Shown piece by piece: positions 7,299 through 13,902 of a DNA stretch of 14,301 bases. The translations under genes and the position numbers were made by a program. The stretch spans positions 1 through 14,301 of the forward strand of contig CAYXWH010000048.1 in NCBI GenBank assembly GCA_964468755.1, in the 5' to 3' direction. This DNA is from CAYXWH01 sp964468755 (GTDB taxonomy: Bacteria > Chloroflexota > Dehalococcoidia > Dehalococcoidales > RBG-16-60-22). Position 1 is the stretch's first letter. Each line of letters starts with the position of its first letter. A model generated the notes under the pieces. That model was given only the letters and a program-made list of their open reading frames with translations, did no database searches and was not told the DNA's origin.

Positions 7299-8615
7299 TC
7301 AGTCCCTGAGGCGCCGCTCCACCGAACGGGCATGAGCATCCAGCCCCTCAGCCCTGGCGATAGTCACCGCCGCCGGACCGAGTTTGCGCAGACCATCGTC
7401 ATCTACGGTGACCACGTTGATGAACTTGATGAAATCAGCTACCGTGAGCGGCGAGCTGAACCGCGCTGTCCCCCCGGTGGGCAAAGCATGGCTCGGCCCC
7501 TCCACGTAGTCGCCGAGGACCACAGTGGCTTTGCTGCCCGCCACAATACAGCCGGCATTGACCACTTTATCAAGATAGTCATCAGCTTCAGCCACCATCA
7601 GCAGCAGGTGCTCCGGGGCATAGAGGTTAGCCAGCTCAATAGCCTCGTCCAGGCTGGACACCACGGCGATTATCCCGCTATTGAGCGATTGTTCCACTAT
7701 CTGCCGGCGCGACAGTTCTTCCATCTGCCGGCCCAGTTCCCGATTCACTTCGTCAGCAAAGCGTGTTGAAGTGGTCACCAGAACAGACTGGGCCAGGGGG
7801 TCATGCTCCGCCTGGGCCAGCAGGTCAGCCGCACAAAGCTCGGGGCTGGCCGCTTCCCCGGCAATAATCAGTACCTCGCTGGGTCCCCGCAGTCCGTCAA
7901 TACCCACCACCCCACAGACCAGCTTCTTGGCAAGGGTGACAAAGATATTTCCCGGGCCGCAAATCTTGTCCACCGCCGGTACGGTCTCAGTGCCGTAAGC
8001 CAGAGCGGCAACCGCCTGGGCGCCACCGACCGCATACATGCGGTCAATCCCGGCGATATCGGCAGCCACCAGCATAACCGCTGGAATGGCTCCGCCCGGC
8101 TTTGGCGGCGTCACCATGACTATCTCGTTTACGCCGGCAACGCTCGCCGGTACCGCCGTCATCAACAGGCTTGACGGGTATGGCGCGGTGCCCCCGGGCG
8201 CATAGACACCAACCCGCGTCAACGGCCGTATGAGCTGGGTCATGCCCTCCTGAGCCACTTCGTGCCATATACATTCCTTTTGAGCCTGATGAAAGCAACG
8301 TATCCGTTCCGCCGCCAGCTTGAGCGCATCGACCAGTTCACCATCGACCTGCTGATAGGCGCCGGCAACTTCTTTTTTACTCACTTCCAGCGAAGCCAGC
8401 TTGACGCCGTCAATCTTCCGCGTAAGCTCAATCAGGGCAGCATCTCCACCCCGCCTTACTTCATCAATAATCAACCGCACCGCCTGCTCCGGGTCATCAG
8501 TGCCAAACAGTGCCAGCAAACGTTCTTTCAGCGCCGGTGATACCGGGTAGGAATCAGTGGTAATTTTTCGCGACAGTACTGGTCTGGCTGATGTAAAACC
8601 CTTGATGATTCTCAG
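7299..8615 (-). CDS. hisD: Histidinol dehydrogenase, CTG start
   Basis: HisD oxidises histidinol to histidine in two NAD-dependent steps and needs zinc. From CTG 8615 the product is 438 residues, a normal length. Zinc ligands expected from the E. coli enzyme are in place: Q268 and H271 in AQAEHD, D369 in GDYVEGPSH, and the His of GLDAH near the C-terminus. The catalytic Glu/His pair is in APEHL (E335-H336). The GGTAPYPSS and SEVLIIAG regions are also typical. CTG is chosen because GGAGGAGG lies six bases before it and the translated N-terminus (MRIIKGFTSARPVLSRK) matches the family; no ATG, GTG or TTG is in frame there. The next start, TTG 8519, would remove 32 conserved residues. The gap to the hisG stop is one base. 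Confidence 0.94.
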   Translation of the reverse strand: MRIIKGFTSARPVLSRKITTDSYPVSPALKERLLALFGTDDPEQAVRLIIDEVRRGGDAALIELTRKIDGVKLASLEVSKKEVAGAYQQVDGELVDALKLAAERIRCFHQAQKECIWHEVAQEGMTQLIRPLTRVGVYAPGGTAPYPSSLLMTAVPASVAGVNEIVMVTPPKPGGAIPAVMLVAADIAGIDRMYAVGGAQAVAALAYGTETVPAVDKICGPGNIFVTLAKKLVCGVVGIDGLRGPSEVLIIAGEAASPELCAADLLAQAEHDPLAQSVLVTTSTRFADEVNRELGRQMEELSRRQIVEQSLNSGIIAVVSSLDEAIELANLYAPEHLLLMVAEADDYLDKVVNAGCIVAGSKATVVLGDYVEGPSHALPTGGTARFSSPLTVADFIKFINVVTVDDDGLRKLGPAAVTIARAEGLDAHARSVERRLRD

Positions 8616-8616
8616 C

Positions 8617-10035
8617 TTATGCCTCCTCCGTTGCCGTACGCAGCCTCTCCACGATAGTGTCTATCCGTTGCCTCTTGACGGTGTTCATGGCAGTGCCGGT
8701 GTTGCCTATCAGGCAAGCCGTCGATTCAAAAATGGTATCGATTATCTTGAGGTTATGCCTGGCTATAGTGCGGCCGGTTTCCGTATTCTCGATAAGAACA
8801 TCAGCATCCTCCGGCAGAAAAGCCTCGGTGGCGCCCCAGGTGGGAATTACCCGGTATCGTCCGAGGTGTTTGTCCCGGGCATACTTGTCAGCGATGTGGA
8901 TATACTCCGAAGCAATTCTGAGCGGTACCGCCCATTGACCACTGAGCTTCCGCAAGCCGATAGCATCATCCACCGCAAGCTGCTGGCTCACCACCGCCAC
9001 CATCCTCACCTTGCCGAATCCCAGGTCCAGCAGCTTGTTTACCGGGCTGGATGGAAACTGGTAAAGGTGCTCCGCCAGCCAGTCCCGGCCGGTAATTGCC
9101 AGGTCGAAATTGCCGTTGGCTACCTGCAACGGCATGTCCTGGGGCCTGATTACCTTGACGCTCACCCCATCAACATTTATGGACGGTCGGCGATTCCCCG
9201 TTTCCGAAGGGTAATCGTCGAGTCGAATACCGGCCCTGTCCAGTAGTTTGACAGTGGGCTGCTGCTGGTGCCCGTCAGGTAAAGCCAGTCGTACCGATTC
9301 ATCAGTCACCTCCGGTATGGAACGAGGTCCGGGTGCCATCGGTACCGCCGTCTCCTGTGCGGGCACGGGTTCCCCGGCTATCGACGCCAGTGTGCCGATA
9401 GAGCGAACCACCTCACCCAGGTCACTGGACTCCCAGCTGTTTCGATTGGCAATCAAACAGGCGTTTGAATCGAGGACCTTGCTTACCGGCACCATGCCCC
9501 AGCCGGCGATTTCCGCCGCTGTCCTGGCTGAGACCAGCGCCAGTTCGGCATTTTCCGGCGGATAACCCTCGGCGGCACCCCACACCGGAAAGATGCTAAA
9601 CCAGCCCAACCGATTTTTCAAGGCGAAAGACTCCGCCAGATTGGGGTACTCACTGGCTATTCGCACCTTGCCCGGTAAGGCCTTGACCTCTTCCACGGTC
9701 GACACCGCCTGCGACCGGCTGGCAACCACATAGAGTCCATACCGTCCGTAGGGGAGGGTGTTTACCCGTACCAGGGCGCTGCTCGGGTATTTCACCATAA
9801 GCTCTTCCAGCCAGTCCAGACTGCAAATGCCCAGGTCGTAATTTCCCACCGCTACCTGAATGGGGATGTCCCGCTCATGCAATACCTTGATGCCCAGTTC
9901 GGGAAATTTTTGCGACTTCGGGTGATAAAAACTAAGCTTGGAATGGTATTCGTCCAGTCCCCAGTCGGCTTTCTGGAGCAAGGCAGCGGTCTTCCTCAGC
10001 AGGCGGCCCTTAGGCAAGGCTATCTTTGTCGGCAC
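8617..10035 (-). CDS. hisG: ATP phosphoribosyltransferase with two tandem HisG domains
   Basis: HisG joins ATP and PRPP, the first and feedback-controlled step of histidine synthesis. The usual short HisG is about 210 residues; this one has 472 because the catalytic domain occurs twice (about 1-213 and 248-466) with a Pro/Ala-rich linker. The copies align end to end: RDIPIQVAVGNYDLGI (55-70) with QDMPLQVANGNFDLAI (299-314), RIASEYPNLA (125-134) with RIASEYIHIA (373-382), PVWGAAEGY with PTWGATEAF, and SNACLIAN with STACLIGN. Domain 1 keeps ALPKGRL (6-12) but lacks the PRPP loop (ARTAAEIA at 170-177). Domain 2 has ALPDGHQ instead (251-257) but keeps LDLGFGKVR (336-344) and ETGRT (419-423). GTG 10035 is the start: GGAGG lies six bases before it. 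It overlaps the hisZ-like gene by 26 bases and ends one base before hisD. Confidence 0.93.
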   Translation of the reverse strand: MPTKIALPKGRLLRKTAALLQKADWGLDEYHSKLSFYHPKSQKFPELGIKVLHERDIPIQVAVGNYDLGICSLDWLEELMVKYPSSALVRVNTLPYGRYGLYVVASRSQAVSTVEEVKALPGKVRIASEYPNLAESFALKNRLGWFSIFPVWGAAEGYPPENAELALVSARTAAEIAGWGMVPVSKVLDSNACLIANRNSWESSDLGEVVRSIGTLASIAGEPVPAQETAVPMAPGPRSIPEVTDESVRLALPDGHQQQPTVKLLDRAGIRLDDYPSETGNRRPSINVDGVSVKVIRPQDMPLQVANGNFDLAITGRDWLAEHLYQFPSSPVNKLLDLGFGKVRMVAVVSQQLAVDDAIGLRKLSGQWAVPLRIASEYIHIADKYARDKHLGRYRVIPTWGATEAFLPEDADVLIENTETGRTIARHNLKIIDTIFESTACLIGNTGTAMNTVKRQRIDTIVERLRTATEEA

Positions 10036-11278
10036 CCTTTTCCTCCAGTAAGGCGATAACTTCACCGGCATTCTCCGCCGGGAAAAAGCGGCGAGTGAGT
10101 TTATCCTGCACCGTGAACAGCGCGTCCTTACCGCCGACATCAAGATACCACCGCAGGTCGGCTGGTTCCCGACCACCCAGGTCGATTTCCGCCGTGTAGC
10201 CTTGTTGGCGGAGGCAGTCCGCCACACTGTACGCTTCCCTGATTACTTCCGCCTCTCCAGACTGGACACGGATAAACACCTTGCCCGCGGCAGCCGGAAC
10301 CACTGCCTCCGGCCGCACCAGAGCCATCAAACGGTCTAGGTAAAGAGCAAAACCGGACGCCGGAACATCATCACCACCCATTGAGCGGACAAGGTCATCA
10401 TACCGGCCGCCACCACCTATCTGTTCCCCACCCCTGAAAAATTGAAAAACCACGCCCGTATAGTATTCAAAACCGGCGCCTGAAGCCAGGTCAATCTGAT
10501 AATTACAACCCACTGCCTCCAGAAAGCTCACCGTCTTCATAAAATCGTCCAGGTGCGGGCCAATCTCAGGGAAATTATCGGCAGCCAGCGCTTTCAGGTT
10601 CTTCAGGAAACCGGGCGACTGCCCTTTAAGGTTTAATAACGGTAACAATGCGCCCCCCAGCTCACGGCTTTCCGCCTTCAAACCGTCCAGTGCCGCGGCA
10701 TCTCCATCCAGAATCAGGTCCAGCAACCGGGTCTGTTCATCAGGCCCCAGTCCGAGCCCGGCCAGCAGTGCCTTTAGCAATCCGGCATGAGACAGCCGCA
10801 GCTCCAGGTCTTCGAGTCCCAGCTTCCCCAGAACTTCCAGAGCCAGCGATATGAGTTCCGTGTCCACCAGCGGTGAACCCTTGCCGATGAGCTCAACACC
10901 ACCCTGCCACCGCTCCCGATTTTTCTTCCCTGTCTCATCAAAAATAAAAATATTGGTGACGTAGAAGAGCCTGGCAAAACCCCGTTCCGCCAGGCGCTCA
11001 GTATAAAGCCTGGCCACCGGTATGGTGCCGTCCGGGCGCAGCACCACCCTCTCCCCACTCCAGCCATCCCAGTCGAGGAAGGAATATACCTTGCTCAGCA
11101 TACCGGGAGTAAGCGTGCCTGCCGAGGTAAACAGGTTCAGGTACTCAATAGTCGGCGTCCGAATCTCCTCAAAGCCACGCCCCAGGCAACAATCCCGAAA
11201 TACCCCTTCAATAAAGCGGAATACCTGCATTTCCGCCGAAGACAAATCTCTGGTTCCCTTACATCGCTGGATTTTCAT
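10010..11278 (-). CDS. hisZ: HisRS-like protein, probably ATP phosphoribosyltransferase regulatory subunit
   Basis: The product has 422 residues with the class II synthetase fold of histidyl-tRNA synthetase: N-terminal KGTRDL (7-12), motif 2 beginning LRPDGTIPVARLY (80-92), GVELIG (127-132), GGGGRYDDL (288-296) and a GFALYLDRL motif 3 (309-317). Key catalytic features of real HisRS are missing. The motif 2 arginine (FRYE in HisRS) is replaced in FIFDE (111-115), and the RGLDYYT arginine is replaced in AGFEYYT (268-274). RPD.T.P.AR is the HisZ pattern. Residues about 330-410 may be a worn anticodon-binding domain. HisZ binds short HisG, enables its activity and senses histidine. Being first in a his operon, overlapping hisG by 26 bases, supports this. 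The start is ATG 11278, with only a weak AGGA nearby. A true HisRS is a less likely alternative. Confidence 0.8.
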   Translation of the reverse strand: MKIQRCKGTRDLSSAEMQVFRFIEGVFRDCCLGRGFEEIRTPTIEYLNLFTSAGTLTPGMLSKVYSFLDWDGWSGERVVLRPDGTIPVARLYTERLAERGFARLFYVTNIFIFDETGKKNRERWQGGVELIGKGSPLVDTELISLALEVLGKLGLEDLELRLSHAGLLKALLAGLGLGPDEQTRLLDLILDGDAAALDGLKAESRELGGALLPLLNLKGQSPGFLKNLKALAADNFPEIGPHLDDFMKTVSFLEAVGCNYQIDLASGAGFEYYTGVVFQFFRGGEQIGGGGRYDDLVRSMGGDDVPASGFALYLDRLMALVRPEAVVPAAAGKVFIRVQSGEAEVIREAYSVADCLRQQGYTAEIDLGGREPADLRWYLDVGGKDALFTVQDKLTRRFFPAENAGEVIALLEEKGADKDSLA

Positions 11279-11307
11279 AGTCCTATCTCACTACTGATGG
11301 TGCGTAA

Positions 11308-11337
11308 ATTCTAACACTAAACTGCCTGTTCATTCAA
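11308..11337 (-). promoter_or_regulatory. probable sigma-70-type promoter of the his operon
   Basis: Read on the minus strand, TTGAAT (11337-11332) and TAGAAT (11313-11308) are separated by 18 bases. TG followed by one base just before TAGAAT makes an extended -10. Transcription would begin near 11301, giving a leader of only about 22 bases before hisZ. That is too short for a histidine leader peptide or T-box attenuator, so control by HisZ/HisG feedback seems more likely. Confidence 0.55.
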
Positions 11338-11345
11338 CTTCACGG

Positions 11346-11374
11346 TTTTAATTGAAGACAAACTGTAGTAGAAT
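11346..11374 (+). promoter_or_regulatory. possible promoter of the nfeD-stomatin cluster
   Basis: TAGAAT (11369-11374) is a good -10 match. TTTTAA (11346-11351), 17 bases upstream, is a weak -35. It lies back to back with the minus-strand his promoter and would start transcription near 11381, about 25 bases before the nfeD start codon. Confidence 0.4.
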
Positions 11375-11405
11375 GGTAGTTACGGACTCAATAAAGGAAT
11401 TACGG

Positions 11406-12731
11406 ATGTTGCGATTAATCCGCCTTTCACTTATATTTGGTTGTCTGGTGCTGGCCGCAGTCATCTCCTGGCAGGCGCAAGCAGCGACTCCCCGGGTGGA
11501 TGTCCTTACCGTTAAGGGAACCATTAACCCGGTGCTGGTCGACTACATTGAGCGGGGTATCGAACAGGCTGAAGATGAAGGCGCCGAAGCAGTAGTCATT
11601 GAACTGGACACCCCCGGCGGCCTGGACACGGCGATGCGTGACATTATACAGGAAATCGTCAACGCCCGGATCCCGGTAGTCGTCTATGTCTCTCCATCCG
11701 GCGCCAGGGCTGCTTCCGCCGGTTTCTACATCCTCATCTCGTCCCATGTTGCCGTGATGGCACCTAATACCGCCACCGGTGCCGCTACACCGGTAGCCAT
11801 TGGCACTGAGGGTGAAGCCCAGATGTCCGATGAAATGAAAAACAAGGTCATTAATGATGCCGTTGCCTATGCACGAAGCCTTGCCGAGTCGCACGGGCGT
11901 AATGCCGACCTGGCAGAGCGGGCGGTGAGAGAAGGGACCTCCGTCACCGAGCAGGAGGCTCTGGAACTGAACGTTATTGACCTGATTGCTCCTGACGTTA
12001 CCATGCTGGTTAAGCAACTGGACGGGCGCGAGGTCATCCTGCTCGGCGACCAGACGGTGACCCTGGATACGGAGGGCGCCGTCATCAACCGCATTGAAAT
12101 GAAGACGATTGAAAATTTCCTGTACACCATTGCCGACCCCAATATCGCTTACCTGCTGCTCAGTCTGGCTACACTCGGCATCATGGCGGAAATCTTCAAT
12201 CCCGGGCTTATCTTCCCCGGCGTGGTTGGCGGCATCTGCGGAATACTGGCTTTCTATTCACTGGGCCAGCTTCCGGTAAACCTGGCCGGGATTTTACTCA
12301 TCGTACTTGCCTTTGGCCTGTTCGTAGCCGAAGTATTTACCACCACGTTTGGCCTATTTACCGCAGGGGGCATAACCGCGCTGGTTATTGGCTCCCTAAT
12401 TCTATTCAAGGGGGCTTCTCCGGTGTTCCAAGTAGATCCCTGGCTTATTGCCGCGGTAACCATTATTATTGCTGCCGTATTTGCCTTTGTGATACAACGG
12501 GCGGTACGCGCCCACCGAAGGCAGGCGAGAACCGGTCGCGAAGAGTTGATAGGGAAGAAAGCCCTGGTGAAAGTAGCCCTGAATCCTGAGGGCACCGTCT
12601 TCATCAAAGGAGAACGCTGGACAGCAATTTCAGGCGAGGGCCGTGTAGAACCGGGAGAGGAGGTGATTATCACCAAGGTCGATGGTTTAACATTGTATGT
12701 AACCAAGAGCAATAAGGAGGTCAAGAGATGA
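11406..12731 (+). CDS. nfeD: NfeD-type membrane serine protease (ClpP-class domain plus OB domain)
   Basis: This is the long form of NfeD. Residues 1-26 form a signal peptide (positive MLRLIRL, hydrophobic core, cleavage after AQA). Residues about 30-200 are a ClpP/SppA-like protease domain with LDTPGG (68-72), the nucleophile S104 in ARAASAGFYI, and K147 in KNKVIND, which fits the Ser-Lys dyad described for archaeal PH1510. Residues about 245-365 carry four or five membrane helices, and about 375-436 form the small OB-fold domain. From family knowledge, such proteases cleave stomatin C-termini and help membrane quality control; a stomatin gene lies downstream. The start is ATG 11406, with AAAGGAA upstream. 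The frame could open at TTG 11352, but that would overlap the promoter. The stop TGA overlaps an ATG in ATGA. Confidence 0.92.
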   Translation: MLRLIRLSLIFGCLVLAAVISWQAQAATPRVDVLTVKGTINPVLVDYIERGIEQAEDEGAEAVVIELDTPGGLDTAMRDIIQEIVNARIPVVVYVSPSGARAASAGFYILISSHVAVMAPNTATGAATPVAIGTEGEAQMSDEMKNKVINDAVAYARSLAESHGRNADLAERAVREGTSVTEQEALELNVIDLIAPDVTMLVKQLDGREVILLGDQTVTLDTEGAVINRIEMKTIENFLYTIADPNIAYLLLSLATLGIMAEIFNPGLIFPGVVGGICGILAFYSLGQLPVNLAGILLIVLAFGLFVAEVFTTTFGLFTAGGITALVIGSLILFKGASPVFQVDPWLIAAVTIIIAAVFAFVIQRAVRAHRRQARTGREELIGKKALVKVALNPEGTVFIKGERWTAISGEGRVEPGEEVIITKVDGLTLYVTKSNKEVKR

Positions 12732-12760
12732 AACTTTATGGTGTCGAGGTAGTACGTTGA
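12728..12760 (+). CDS. 10-codon micro-ORF between the two nfeD genes
   Basis: ATG AAA CTT ... CGT TGA encodes MKLYGVEVVR. A perfect AAGGAGGT (12714-12721) lies six bases before its ATG, the best ribosome binding site in this cluster. Its ATG overlaps the long nfeD stop (ATGA) and its TGA overlaps the TTG start of the short nfeD (TTGA). It may be a coupling leader that feeds ribosomes to the next gene, or the remains of a longer N-terminus lost by a frameshift. I do not recognise the peptide. Confidence 0.45.
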   Translation: MKLYGVEVVR

Positions 12761-13047
12761 CGTTATCACCTATATGGATTATCATTGTTGTAATTATCGT
12801 TATTGCCTTTATTGTCTTGGTAATAAACCGCGGCATCCGTGCCCACCAAAAACAGGTAGCAGTAGGTAGAGAAGACCTGGTTGGCAAAACGGCAATAGTT
12901 GAGATAGCCTTGGAGCCCAAGGGAGTTGTCCTCATTGAAGGTGAACGCTGGACAGCAATGCTGGAAAAGGGCCGGGCAGAGGCAGAAGAAGAAGTAGTTG
13001 TCCAGAGAGTGGAAGGTCTGAAACTACGGGTAAGTAAGAAACAATAA
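12757..13047 (+). CDS. Short NfeD-like protein (one membrane helix plus OB domain)
   Basis: The product is 96 residues: one membrane helix (about 5-23) followed by a small OB-fold domain of the NfeD C-terminal type (about 36-94). It is a partial copy of the preceding gene: VINRGIRAHQKQ (22-33) matches VIQRAVRAHRRQ of the long protein, GREDLVGK matches GREELIGK, and GERWTA is identical. The DNA is 19 of 20 identical around that last motif (12609-12628 and 12940-12959). Start TTG 12757 is supported by GAGGT eight bases upstream and by overlap with the micro-ORF stop. Short NfeD proteins are often found beside stomatins and are thought to bind them through the OB domain. The stomatin gene begins 12 bases downstream. 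Confidence 0.85.
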   Translation: MTLSPIWIIIVVIIVIAFIVLVINRGIRAHQKQVAVGREDLVGKTAIVEIALEPKGVVLIEGERWTAMLEKGRAEAEEEVVVQRVEGLKLRVSKKQ

Positions 13048-13059
13048 GGGGGGTAAAAA

Positions 13060-13833
13060 ATGAATCCAATTGTCATTGGCGTCATCGTCGTCGTTGCCTT
13101 CATTATCATTATTATGGCGGTCAAGATTGTCAGTGAGTACGAGCGCGGGGTCATCTTCCGTCTGGGCCGGTTGGTCGGTGCCAAAGGACCTGGGCTATTT
13201 CTCATCATTCCCTTTATCGACCGCATGGTCAAGGTCGACCTGCGCGTGGTTACCATGGACGTACCGTCACAGGAAGTCATCACCAAGGATAATGTCACCG
13301 TCCGGGTGAACGCAGTCATCTATTTCCGGGTGGTTGACCCGGAAGCCTCGGTAGTCAAGGTGCTGGACCACATCAGGGCGACCTCACAGATATCCCAGAC
13401 AACCCTGAGAAATGTACTGGGTCAGTCCGAGCTTGATGAACTGCTAACACAACGGGAAAAGCTAAACCAGATGCTACAGCAAATCATTGACGAACATACC
13501 GACCCCTGGGGTGTCAAGGTCAGCACCGTGGAAATCAAGGAAGTTGAGCTTGCCGAGGAAATGAAGCGGTCAATGGCTGCCCAGGCTGAGGCGGAACGAG
13601 AGCGCCGGGCTAAAATCATCCATGCCGAGGGTGAGCTCCAGGCTTCCGAGAAACTGGCTCAGGCAGCCCATGTTATCGGCAGAGAGCCGTCTGCCATACA
13701 ACTCCGTTTCCTGTCCACACTCACCGAGATAGCCAGCGAGAAAAACAGCACCATTCTCTTCCCGCTGCCTATAGAGTTCCTCAGAGCTTTCTCTATGCCT
13801 AGCTTGCCATCGCCAGAAAACAAAGGAAAATAA
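13060..13833 (+). CDS. Stomatin/slipin family SPFH-domain membrane protein
   Basis: The product is 257 residues with an N-terminal membrane helix (3-22) and then an SPFH/PHB domain (about 23-180). Typical stomatin features are SEYERGVIFRLGRL (25-38), GPGLFLIIPFID (43-54), MDVPSQEVITKDNV (66-79) and FRVVDPE. A charged, helix-rich stretch follows (EEMKRSMAAQAEAERERRAKI, split here as 166-176 and 177-186), a likely coiled coil for oligomer formation, then an Ala/Gln-rich part and a hydrophobic segment ILFPLPIEF (232-240) near the C-terminus. In PH1510/PH1511-type pairs this hydrophobic C-terminus is what NfeD cuts. The start ATG has GGGGGG upstream. It is the last gene of the cluster, followed by a strong hairpin. 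Confidence 0.93.
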   Translation: MNPIVIGVIVVVAFIIIIMAVKIVSEYERGVIFRLGRLVGAKGPGLFLIIPFIDRMVKVDLRVVTMDVPSQEVITKDNVTVRVNAVIYFRVVDPEASVVKVLDHIRATSQISQTTLRNVLGQSELDELLTQREKLNQMLQQIIDEHTDPWGVKVSTVEIKEVELAEEMKRSMAAQAEAERERRAKIIHAEGELQASEKLAQAAHVIGREPSAIQLRFLSTLTEIASEKNSTILFPLPIEFLRAFSMPSLPSPENKGK

Positions 13834-13851
13834 TTATTTCAATCAGATAGT

Positions 13852-13879
13852 AAGGGGCAGCCATTACCGGCTGCCCCTT
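13852..13879. terminator. hairpin terminator shared by the stomatin and birA genes
   Basis: AAGGGGCAGCC (13852-13862) and GGCTGCCCCTT (13869-13879) form a perfect 11-pair stem around the loop ATTACC. It begins 19 bases after the stomatin stop and, read the other way, 24 bases after the birA stop. The T run is short on both sides (TTTATCATT on the plus strand), so efficiency may be moderate, but the position between convergent genes fits a two-way terminator. Confidence 0.8.
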
Positions 13880-13902
13880 TATCATTCCGCCAGGCGCAGT
13901 TT

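Noticed and set aside
8557..9246. 229-residue open frame on the + strand
   Set aside because: It lies fully antisense to hisG and hisD, has no recognisable domain and no good ribosome binding site; the opposite strand is clearly coding.
10036..10227. 64-residue N-terminal extension of HisG
   Set aside because: It would overlap the hisZ-like gene extensively, has no HisG resemblance, and GTG 10035 has a clear GGAGG site and begins the conserved domain.
11352..11405. longer NfeD starting at TTG 11352
   Set aside because: The extra residues overlap the probable promoter and would spoil a normal signal peptide; ATG 11406 has a ribosome binding site.
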